Counted from the stretch's first letter, positions 1 through 5,719 are shown. The stretch: DNA of 5,843 nt from Planctomycetota bacterium (GCA_016872875.1 VGYW01000498.1:1-5843), one strand, 5' to 3'. The notes: generated from the letters alone by a model not told the origin. Translations and numbers: made by a program.

Positions 1-1
1 G

Positions 2-205
2 ACGCGAGCCAAAGAGCGGCTCCCCCTCGACTTGCTCCGGGTGCTCTGGGCCCGGTGGGTCGCCATCGCTCGGGCACAAGCCGGCCAGATGGCCCTCCTC
101 GCTGGGCATTGCCTCGTGGCCCTCGACAAGAAGACGATCACCGTGCCAGAGGCACTCTGGGCCGACTTCGGCTCGCACCGCGGCAGCCGCCGGCATTGTG
201 CCTGA
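2..205 (+). CDS. C-terminal end of an unrecognised protein (5' truncated by window edge)
   Basis: Frame 2 is open from the window edge to a TGA at 203-205 and gives 67 residues. The codons strongly favour G or C at the third position (for example GCC, CTC, GTG, ATC, AAG), as expected for a real gene in this genome. The competing frame that opens at 55 instead runs on through non-coding repeats and has an Arg/Pro-rich composition typical of a shadow. The peptide contains an amphipathic helix-like stretch (LDLLRVLWARWVAIARAQAG), then LLAGHCLVALDKKTITVPEALW, and ends in a basic tail (SHRGSRRHCA). No family is recognised and no function is proposed. It points towards the TPR operon, so the two units converge on the repeat-filled spacer. 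The last codons may already lie in repeat sequence, so the original stop could have been elsewhere. Confidence 0.55.
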   Translation, partial: TRAKERLPLDLLRVLWARWVAIARAQAGQMALLAGHCLVALDKKTITVPEALWADFGSHRGSRRHCA

Positions 206-328
206 CACCCATAAGGCCAGAAGCAGCAAGAACATGTGGCGCCTTGGGGTCAGGTCGTAAGAATCTAGTTTTTGGCTTCGGACGGAGCGGCGTTGCAGGG
301 CTCGGGGGTCGCATCTTCACTATGGGAC

Positions 329-343
329 GCCCACTTGGTGGGC
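329..343. repeat. Short perfect hairpin
   Basis: GCCCAC-TTG-GTGGGC is a perfect 6-bp stem with a 3-nt loop. No T tract follows on either strand, so it does not look like a terminator. It is most likely another small palindromic unit of the spacer. Confidence 0.4.
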
Positions 344-414
344 ATCTGGCGTGCGGAGTTGGATGGTTGTGGGCCAGCAGACGCCCGATGCGCCCGGTGG
401 CTCTTCAAACGGGG

Positions 415-441
415 TGTCATGCTGAGCGTAGCAAAGCATCT
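415..441. repeat. Dispersed CHAERSKAS / MLCYAQHD-type repeat
   Basis: The stretch GTCATGCTGAGCGTAGCAAA followed by GCATCTC reads CHAERSKAS on the plus strand and MLCYAQHD on the minus strand. I recall near-identical words (CHAERSEAS, LRSAQHD) as spurious peptides in many unrelated bacterial genomes and metagenome bins, where they mark a non-coding interspersed repeat. ATGCT and AGCAT near its ends form an imperfect palindrome. It argues that the open frames covering this position are not genes. Confidence 0.6.
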
Positions 442-480
442 CTACTTGCGAACAAAGGCGCAATACAGGGCTTAGGTGGG

Positions 481-618
481 GGCAGCTTGCGCCCCCTGTG
501 GGGGCCAGATTGGGCGCAAGTTGGCAAGGTGGAAGGGCGTATCCATTTGAGGATAGGATGGTTACGGAGTTATCCACATTTGGTGGGAGTGTGTGTGCGC
601 GCAGGGGCGCAAGCTGCC
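481..618. repeat. 138-bp segment bounded by perfect 15-bp inverted repeats (MITE-like)
   Basis: The left end (481-495) is GGCAGCTTGCGCCCC and the right end (604-618) is its exact reverse complement, GGGGCGCAAGCTGCC. A 15-bp perfect match within a spacer of this size is very unlikely by chance. A third, partial copy (GGGCGCAAG at 512-520) can also pair with the left arm over 9 bp, giving alternative folds. The interior has no credible coding capacity. The arrangement is like a miniature inverted-repeat element. No target-site duplication is evident, and no transposase is in the window. Confidence 0.5.
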
Positions 619-698
619 TTGCAGTCCCGCCCTCAGGCGGCTTTGCTCTTGCGCAGCACGACGCCGAATGGCTGAAGGCCATCGGCACCGCGTAGGTG

Positions 699-727
699 GC
701 ACCCTCAACGGCTTCCGTTGAGGGTGC
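699..727. repeat. Strong perfect hairpin, 13-bp stem
   Basis: GCACCCTCAACGG and CCGTTGAGGGTGC are perfectly complementary across a 3-nt loop (CTT). No T run follows on either strand, so it is not a canonical intrinsic terminator. It could still block transcription or exonucleases between the convergent units. It shares the outer stem word CACC-TCAA / TTGA-GGTG with the hairpin at 750-777. Confidence 0.6.
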
Positions 728-749
728 GGGCGGCGGGGGCCTCCGAGGA

Positions 750-777
750 CACCGTCAAGCGAAGACGCTTGAGGGTG
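750..777. repeat. Second related hairpin, 12-bp stem with one mismatch
   Basis: CACCGTCAAGCG pairs with CGCTTGAGGGTG across an AAGA loop, with a single G-G mismatch in an otherwise 12-bp stem. The stem base repeats that of the hairpin at 699-727, while the loop-proximal part differs. They look like two diverged copies of one palindromic repeat, both keeping the ability to fold. Confidence 0.55.
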
Positions 778-864
778 GCACCCATGGGCATGGGGGGCCT
801 TGGGCCCGCGCGCGCCGCACGGGCTCCTCGTACCATGGCACCCATGAGGATGGGGGCCTTGGGG
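777..864. repeat. Direct repeat pair GGCACCCATG...ATGGGGG...CCTTGGGG
   Basis: Copy A begins at 777 (GGCACCCATGGGCATGGGGG) and copy B at 837 (GGCACCCATGAGGATGGGGG). Both continue into a CCTTGGG tail. The copies are 60 bp apart and differ at only a few positions. A third TGGCACCC word starts the hairpin zone at 697, so this word occurs three times at spacings of 80 and 60 bp. Confidence 0.45.
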
Positions 865-923
865 TCAAGTCGGAGAAATCCATCGCCTAGGGTGTCACGA
901 GAGGACGTGGACGGGCGTCGTGC

Positions 924-3900
924 TCAGAAGTGGTACATGCGTATCCAGGTGGCCTGGTCTTTGGCGAAGGGGGCGTGCTTGCCCTGGGGGTAGCGGTTGA
1001 GGTAGGTCTGGAAGGCGTCGAGGGCCTTGTCCCACGCCTTCTTCTCGCCGTGGCACCGGGCGATGGCGAGCATCGCGTCCTCGCAAGCCGCCTCCTGCGG
1101 GTAGTTGTAGACGAACTTCTGGTAGACCTTGATGGCCTCGTCGTGGTTCTTCTTTTCGAGGTGGTAGGCTCCGACTTCGAGGAGGGCGCCGATGGCCTCC
1201 TTGCTGCCGGGGTGGTGTTCGAGGAGCTGCTGGAAGGCGGCCATGCCCTTGTCGGGGTCCTTGAGGTACTTGGCGTGGATGGTGCCGATCCGTAGGAGGG
1301 CCGCGCCCGCCATGTCGCCCATCTTGAACTTGTCAACCACCTGCTGGTAGGCGCTGACGGCGCGGAGGAGGTCGGCGTTGACGCGGTCGCGGACCGAGCC
1401 GCTGGCGAGGACTCCGAGGGTGTCGGCGCCCCAGGGGGTCTCTGGCAGCTCGGGGCCGGGCTGGGCCTGGGGGTGGTATTGGCGGCGGAGCGGAAGGTCG
1501 GCGAGCAGGCGTGCGCGGGCGTCGAGGGAGCGGCGCTTGAGGACGACGTGGCGGGCGTCGAGCCGGCCCAGGGCGCGGGCGGCGTATTCGTGGGTGTGGC
1601 CGATCCAGAACTGGGCGTCGTCGGTCAGGCGGGTGTCCGGGTAGTCCCTCACCAGGCGCTCGAAGAGCTCGCGAGCGGCGGGGAAGTTCTCGGCGCGCAG
1701 TTGCGCGGTGCCTGCGGTGAAGAGGGCGTCGGCGGCGCGGACGTGTTTCGGGTGCCGCTCGGCCACCTGTGCGAACTCGACGGCCGCCTTGGGGAAGCTC
1801 TCGAAGCTCTTGTAGAGGATGGTGGCGATCTGGTACTGGGCTTCGGCCAGCTTGGGGCTTTGGGGGTTCGAGGCGATGAAGCCCTCGTATTGCCGCAGCT
1901 CGGCGAGGAGCGGGATGCGCGCCTCGCAGAGCGCGGCGTGGCGGAACTTGGGGAACTTCTTGAGGTAGAGCTGGTAGAGCTCGCGGGCGGCGTCCCACTC
2001 GCCGAGGTTCTCGTGGCATTTCGCGGCCTCGACATAGGCCTCGCTCGTCTTGTCGCCGTTGGGGAATTGCTCCATCATCTCGGCGTAGGCGCCGAGGGCC
2101 TCGCTGAAGAGGGTGTTCGCGGCGAAGATGCGGGCGACGGCCAGGAGCGCGTCGTCCCCCTCGCGCTTCGTGGGGAAGAGGCAGAGGAAGGTGCGATAGG
2201 CCCCGAGCGCGTCGTAGTCGCGCCCAGCGTCCTGGAGGGCGCGTGCGATGGCGAAGACCTGTCGGTGGACGAACTCGCCGCGCAGGATGCCCGAATCGGG
2301 GGTTGGCTGGGCGCGGATGAGGTCGAAGGCGGCCTCGAGCTCGGCGAGCCTGGCGCGGGAGGCCGTGCCGAACTGGCCGTCGGGCTTCAGGCGGTTCTGC
2401 TTCTGGAAGTCGAGGACGCTGGCGTAGCCGAGCTGTCGGAGGCGTTGGCCGACGTCCAGTTGGCGGTACGGGAGGTCGGCGGGGTAGTGTGCGGCGTAGG
2501 CGGCGTAGGTTTCGAGCGCGGCGAGCGGGGCGTTGAGGCGGCCCTCGTAGAGCCTGGCGACCTTGATCAGCGCGTCGCGGCCCTGGGGCAGATGGGGGAA
2601 GCGTGTGGCAATCTCGCGGTAGAGGGCGACGGCGGTCTCCCACTCCTGAACCTGCTCGAGCAGGTGGCCGATGTGGCGGAGGCTGGCCAGATGGCTCTGG
2701 GGGTTGGCGGGCAGGATGGCGAGGTAGTGGTCCTTGGCCCTGGTGAGGAGTGGGAGCGCTGCGAGCGGGCCTTCGAGGGCGATGAGCTTCTGGGCCTCAA
2801 GGAGAAGCGCTCGCCCTCGAAGGACCTGAACCGCGGCGCGGTCGAGGGCGGCGTCCAAGAGAGCGTGGGCATCTCGCATGAAGCCCTGCATGGCAGCGGT
2901 CTGGGCGGCGACGGCAGCCCTGGCGAGGAGGGCCTCGACGCGCAGCATGGCCGCATCGTCAACCAGAGCGGGGCTCTTCCACTGGGCGTCCCTCAGGAGG
3001 GCGAGGAGGGCGTCGAGGGTGGCGGGGTCGCGGGACTCTTCGGCGATCTGCCGGAGCTGGCGGAGGATGGCGGCGGCCTCGTCGTCGGAGGGCTCGGTCT
3101 TGAGCGCGACGGCGACGGCCTCCACCGCCTCGGGCACCCATCGGCCCTGCGCGGCGGCGATGTGCTGCGCGAGGGCGTCGAGGGCCTGGCGCCGCACGGC
3201 GGGCGAGGCGGCCTTCGGGAGCCAGTCGCGGAGCGCGGCCACCCGCTCCTGATTGGTCATCGAGAGGGTGTCAATGAGGAGGAGGCGAAGACTCGCCAGC
3301 TCCTTCACCGCCGGGTCGGGGAGAAGCTGGTCGCTCGCCACGCTCTGGAGGAGTCGTCGGGCGCGGTCTGCCGCCTGAATTGCTGATTGCTGATTGCTGA
3401 TTGCTGATTGAGAAGCGGGCGGCGTAGCTTCTTCCTGTTCGGGCAGGAGCTCGTCTGGCTTGGGGGCGGGTTTGGGCTTGGGCGTCGCGGCGCGGAAGTC
3501 GGCCTCGGCAAGCGCGATGGCGGCGTGGGCGGCCCAGGTTGTGTGCGGGTAGAGGCGCATGGCCGCCTCGAAGTGCGCGTGGGCGCGGGCCGGGTCGTTG
3601 GCCGCGGCCGCGAAGAGGCCGCGGAGGTGGAGGATGTGGGCTTTCTGGGCGTTCGTGGCCGCACGTTGGGCCGCGGCGTCCAGGAGCGGCCCAGTGCCCT
3701 CCACGATGCCCTTCTCCACGAGGCGCTGGAGGGTCAGGAGATGGGTGTCGAGGTCGAGGGCCTGGGCGGTCAGGCGGGCCACGACGAGCTTCGCGCGCTC
3801 ATGGTCGGGCGCCTGCTTCAAGACGACCTGCCAGTGGGCCAGCGACTTCTCCAGGTCGCACTCTCGCAGGCAGGCCTCGGCGAGGGCGGCCCGCGCCGCG

Positions 3901-4295
3901 AGGTCGCCGGGGTTCGCCTGGACCTGCTTCTCCAGTTGCTCGATGGCCTGCCCCTCGCCCGCCCAGGAAACCGCGGCGAGGGCAAGGCTCGACAACGCGG
4001 TCAGGATGGCCGAGAGAGCCGTGGGTCTCCCCTCGTGGCCTGGACGTTTCCTCCCGAAGGGAGGGCAGTGTTTAGCCGGCGGCTTCAGCCGCCGGAACGG
4101 GCGTGAACCCATAGCCCAGTCCCGAAGGGACGGCACAACCAGCCTCGGGACGAGCCGCGGGCGCGGTCTCTGCCGTCCCTTTGGGACTGACATCTCCTGC
4201 GTGCCGCAGTCCGGCGGCTGAAGCCGCCGGCTAAGTCCCGTCGTCCCTTTGGGACTGAAGAGAATGCCTGTGTGGCAGTGCGCTGAGGCTCTCAT
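924..4295 (-). CDS. Large secreted TPR-repeat protein with PG-binding-like motif
   Basis: The product is 1123 residues when read from the ATG at 4295-4293, which overlaps the upstream TGA and has GGGAGGAG 7 nt before it. A GTG at 4343 extends the frame but lacks comparable support. A hydrophobic export segment lies unusually far in, at about residues 92-112, with a signal peptidase I-like SWA/GE site. Helical TPR units follow at about 131-164 and 218-252. Next come a Pro/Lys linker (269-306), a less regular helical zone (307-514), and TPR_6-type units (A-x2-Y...FP, as in BamD/CpoB proteins) at 552-604, 688-782, 796-909 and 978-1104. A basic non-TPR insert sits at 910-974. Residues 620-652 (LGY, FQKQN, DGQFGT) resemble the PG_binding_1 fold. 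It is probably a periplasmic scaffold; the partner and pathway are unknown. The N-terminal 90 residues are largely translated repeat. Confidence 0.85.
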   Translation of the reverse strand: MRASAHCHTGILFSPKGTTGLSRRLQPPDCGTQEMSVPKGRQRPRPRLVPRLVVPSLRDWAMGSRPFRRLKPPAKHCPPFGRKRPGHEGRPTALSAILTALSSLALAAVSWAGEGQAIEQLEKQVQANPGDLAARAALAEACLRECDLEKSLAHWQVVLKQAPDHERAKLVVARLTAQALDLDTHLLTLQRLVEKGIVEGTGPLLDAAAQRAATNAQKAHILHLRGLFAAAANDPARAHAHFEAAMRLYPHTTWAAHAAIALAEADFRAATPKPKPAPKPDELLPEQEEATPPASQSAISNQQSAIQAADRARRLLQSVASDQLLPDPAVKELASLRLLLIDTLSMTNQERVAALRDWLPKAASPAVRRQALDALAQHIAAAQGRWVPEAVEAVAVALKTEPSDDEAAAILRQLRQIAEESRDPATLDALLALLRDAQWKSPALVDDAAMLRVEALLARAAVAAQTAAMQGFMRDAHALLDAALDRAAVQVLRGRALLLEAQKLIALEGPLAALPLLTRAKDHYLAILPANPQSHLASLRHIGHLLEQVQEWETAVALYREIATRFPHLPQGRDALIKVARLYEGRLNAPLAALETYAAYAAHYPADLPYRQLDVGQRLRQLGYASVLDFQKQNRLKPDGQFGTASRARLAELEAAFDLIRAQPTPDSGILRGEFVHRQVFAIARALQDAGRDYDALGAYRTFLCLFPTKREGDDALLAVARIFAANTLFSEALGAYAEMMEQFPNGDKTSEAYVEAAKCHENLGEWDAARELYQLYLKKFPKFRHAALCEARIPLLAELRQYEGFIASNPQSPKLAEAQYQIATILYKSFESFPKAAVEFAQVAERHPKHVRAADALFTAGTAQLRAENFPAARELFERLVRDYPDTRLTDDAQFWIGHTHEYAARALGRLDARHVVLKRRSLDARARLLADLPLRRQYHPQAQPGPELPETPWGADTLGVLASGSVRDRVNADLLRAVSAYQQVVDKFKMGDMAGAALLRIGTIHAKYLKDPDKGMAAFQQLLEHHPGSKEAIGALLEVGAYHLEKKNHDEAIKVYQKFVYNYPQEAACEDAMLAIARCHGEKKAWDKALDAFQTYLNRYPQGKHAPFAKDQATWIRMYHF
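3379..3410. repeat. Heptanucleotide tandem repeat ATTGCTG x 4.6
   Basis: Four full ATTGCTG units plus ATTG run without error and are AT-richer than the surrounding gene. In the large TPR protein they encode part of SQSAISNQQSAIQ, at the end of the Pro-rich linker (about residues 295-307). Because 7 is not a multiple of 3, gain or loss of one unit would shift the frame. Both shifted frames stop soon afterwards, at 3305-3307 and 3271-3273. Confidence 0.85.
4052..4254. repeat. 203-bp nested inverted-repeat element (REPIN/MITE-like)
   Basis: Three pairs of inverted sequences share one centre at about 4153. The outermost pair is TCCCGAAGGGA (4052-4062) with TCCCTTTGGGA (4244-4254). The middle pair is an exact 24-bp inverted repeat (4072-4095 with 4211-4234) whose core is CCGGCGGCT-TC-AGCCGCCGG. 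The inner pair is AGTCCCGAAGGGACGGCA (4118-4135) with TGCCGTCCCTTTGGGACT (4171-4188). Spacings of 9 and 22 nt are identical in both arms. Each unit is itself a hairpin, so there are six small hairpins inside one long hairpin. The symmetry indicates a single composite element. It lies inside the open frame of the large TPR gene, upstream of its signal peptide. Confidence 0.85.
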
Positions 4296-5545
4296 TGTTG
4301 CGCTCCTCCCTTCTGCTCGAAGAGGTTGATGGCGTTCCGCCACTCGTCGGCGTCGGGGGCGTCGGGGAACAGCTCGACCATTCGTGCGTAGCAGCGGCGC
4401 GCCTCGTCGCGCCGCCCGGCGGCGGCGTGGAGGCCGGCGAGGGCCTGAAGGATTTCGGCGGATGCGGGGGCGTGGGTCTCGGCCTTCTTGAGGAGGCGGA
4501 GCGCGTCGTCCCGCTTCCCCTCGGCTCGGCGGTCGTTGGCGGCGCGATAGTAGAAGTCGGCCACGGCGCGGGCTGTGAACTCCTTCTTGGCCAGGCCGCC
4601 CTCAAGGCAGGCTTCAAGGGCGTCGAAGCGCCTGGCCGCCAGCAGGACGCGGGCCTGGAGGTCGGCGGCTCGGGGGCTGTCGGGCTCCTGCTTCAGGAGC
4701 TCGGCTAGGCGTTTCTCGGCGAGCCCGGCCTGTCCCGCGTCGAGCCAACTGCTGGCGGCCATGTGGAGGGCCTCAGCGTTGTTGGGGTTGGCCTTGAGCA
4801 GCCAGAGGCCCTCGTAGAGCGCGCAGAAGCGGGTGGCGACCTTGAACTGGTCGGCCGCGCCCGCCACGGCGTCGAGCACCAGGTGGCCGTCCACCACCTC
4901 GCCCGGCTTGGGCGAGCCGGCGATGCGCCGCACGAGGACCGGCCCGGCGAGCTTCCGCTGGGCGAGATAGGCCCGCCCAAGCAGCAGGTGAAGCTCGGGG
5001 CTGTCCATGCCGGCGTCCTGCGCCATCAGCAGGTATCTCTCGGCGAGCGCCCCGAGGCCGCGATTGAGGCATATCCGCCCCAGGATGAAGCTGTTGGAGG
5101 GGTTGCGGACGTCGTGCTCCAGAGCCTTTTCAAGGTAAGCCTTCGCCTTTGTGTCCTGGCCGAGTGCGTGGTGGCAGAGGCCGAGGTCGGCCGCGGTCGC
5201 GGGGTCCTGGCGCAGGCGATAGGCGTGTTCGAGCGGCTCGATGGCCTCCTTGTGCTTGCCGGCCTTGAGGAGGAGCTGGCCCGTGAGGGCGTTCGCCTCG
5301 GGGTTCTCCTTGTCGGCATCGAGGACCGCGCGCAGGACGGCCAGCGCGTCGGCCTGGCGGCTCAGGTGCACGTAGGCCCGCGCCAGGAGGAGCCGCTCCT
5401 GAATCTTCGCCTTCCCCTCCTTGTGGGGCGGCTCGAGCAGGGCAACCACCCCAGCGTAGTCCCCGCGGGCGTACACCTCCACAGGCTCCGCGCCCAGGGC
5501 CACGCAGGAGCAGACGACGAGCGAGAGACCGACAAGACTGCGCAT
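4292..5545 (-). CDS. Secreted TPR-repeat protein, 417 aa
   Basis: The start is the ATG at 5545-5543, with GGAGG 8 nt upstream. An in-frame GTG at 5560 lies on the far side of this Shine-Dalgarno and would break the signal peptide pattern. The first 19 residues (MRSLVGLSLVVCSCVALGA) are a signal peptide with an ALGA/EP cleavage site. Two cysteines in the h-region do not match a lipobox well (VCSC at best), so a lipoprotein is less likely. TPR units follow at about 50-78, 83-116, 117-150, 151-184, 256-288, 325-360 and 361-395. They are interrupted at about 201-233 by a non-helical stretch (GPVLVRRIAGSPKPGEVVDG...). No catalytic motif is visible. It is the first gene of a two-gene operon and is translationally coupled to the larger TPR protein. 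It is probably an exported scaffold or assembly factor; the exact role is unknown. Confidence 0.88.
   Translation of the reverse strand: MRSLVGLSLVVCSCVALGAEPVEVYARGDYAGVVALLEPPHKEGKAKIQERLLLARAYVHLSRQADALAVLRAVLDADKENPEANALTGQLLLKAGKHKEAIEPLEHAYRLRQDPATAADLGLCHHALGQDTKAKAYLEKALEHDVRNPSNSFILGRICLNRGLGALAERYLLMAQDAGMDSPELHLLLGRAYLAQRKLAGPVLVRRIAGSPKPGEVVDGHLVLDAVAGAADQFKVATRFCALYEGLWLLKANPNNAEALHMAASSWLDAGQAGLAEKRLAELLKQEPDSPRAADLQARVLLAARRFDALEACLEGGLAKKEFTARAVADFYYRAANDRRAEGKRDDALRLLKKAETHAPASAEILQALAGLHAAAGRRDEARRCYARMVELFPDAPDADEWRNAINLFEQKGGAQQ
4296..4310 (-). promoter_or_regulatory. Ribosome binding site coupling the two TPR genes
   Basis: On the minus strand GGGAGGAG is followed by 7 nt (CGCAACA) and then ATG at 4295-4293. 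That ATG shares two bases with the TGA stop (4294-4292) of the upstream gene, an ATGA overlap typical of translational coupling. This site decides the start chosen for the large TPR gene. Confidence 0.75.
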
Positions 5546-5553
5546 CAGAGGTT

Positions 5554-5558
5554 CCTCC
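5554..5558 (-). promoter_or_regulatory. Ribosome binding site of the 417-aa TPR gene
   Basis: GGAGG on the minus strand, followed by AACCTCTG and then ATG at 5545. The 8-nt spacing is ideal and favours this ATG over the GTG at 5560. Confidence 0.75.
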
Positions 5559-5673
5559 ACAGACGAGAGTGCGCCACGCGGCCGCCATGCCGGGGCCCGG
5601 CGCGGGGCAGAGCACGGGGAGGAGAGTTGTTGGGGATAGATCGAGCGAAGTGCGGCAGCGACCGCACCACGCC

Positions 5674-5701
5674 ATTATCCCACGCCGCGCCCGACAGTCA
5701 A
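5674..5701 (-). promoter_or_regulatory. Sigma70-type extended -10 promoter of the TPR operon
   Basis: Read on the minus strand, TTGACT (5701-5696) is followed by 16 bp and then GATAAT (5679-5674). TG-G directly precedes the -10, making an extended -10. Five of six bases match consensus in each hexamer. Transcription would begin near 5667, leaving a leader of about 120 nt before the ATG at 5545. The leader contains a short GC hairpin around 5588-5600 (GCCGG/CCGGC). The AT-rich stretch upstream stands out in this GC-rich DNA. Confidence 0.65.
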
Positions 5702-5719
5702 GTTAATTCCTGTTAATTC
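5702..5719 (-). promoter_or_regulatory. Direct repeat GAATTAAC-AG-GAATTAAC next to the -35
   Basis: Two identical 8-bp units with a 10-bp period lie immediately upstream of the -35 hexamer. One helical turn of spacing is what OmpR/PhoB-family response regulators often bind. The AT-rich sequence could equally act as an UP element for RNA polymerase. No regulator gene is in the window, so the binding protein is unknown. Confidence 0.45.

Larger units (their letters stand above)
206..923. other. Gene-free spacer rich in small palindromic repeats
   Basis: This 718-bp stretch lies between two convergent transcription units. Frames are open in several places on both strands, but their translations are Arg/Pro/Gly-rich and read through repeats, so none is called as a gene. 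Besides the repeats listed separately, it holds a short hairpin CCGCC-CTCA-GGCGG at 627-640 and a TATCC/GGATA inverted repeat at 540-555. No convincing intrinsic terminator (GC hairpin followed by a T run) was found for either converging unit. No tRNA, rRNA or CRISPR signature was seen. Confidence 0.6.

Noticed and set aside
570..578. Perfect DnaA-box sequence TTATCCACA
   Set aside because: It is a single box with no cluster, no AT-rich unwinding region and no replication gene nearby. It lies inside the putative inverted-repeat element.
55..675. 206-residue plus-strand open frame
   Set aside because: It runs through the partial gene in the wrong frame and then through several non-coding repeats. 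Frame 2 (2-205) has the coding-like codon use instead.
320..688. 122-residue minus-strand open frame
   Set aside because: It contains MLCYAQHD and KPPEGGTARQLAPL, words I know as translations of interspersed repeats. No domain and no Shine-Dalgarno were seen.
699..777. Intrinsic terminators
   Set aside because: The hairpins are strong, but no T run follows on either strand, so they were listed as repeats.
1333..2643. 436-residue minus-strand open frame
   Set aside because: It lies in another frame of the TPR gene, and its Arg/Pro-rich composition is typical of a GC-rich shadow.
1473..3386. 637-residue plus-strand open frame
   Set aside because: It is fully antisense to the large TPR gene and its translation is Gly/Val/Glu-rich without any recognisable domain. 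Such frames are common opposite GC-rich genes.
3379..3410. CRISPR-like array
   Set aside because: It is a 7-bp perfect microsatellite without spacers, and it lies within a coding region.
4112..4193. Internal ATGs at 4193 and 4112 as starts of the large TPR gene
   Set aside because: Both lie within the palindromic element. The first has AGGAG directly abutting the ATG with no spacer, and the second has no Shine-Dalgarno.
4296..4343. GTG start at 4343 for the large TPR gene
   Set aside because: It would add 16 residues overlapping the upstream gene. The ATG at 4295 has an exact ATGA overlap and a strong Shine-Dalgarno.
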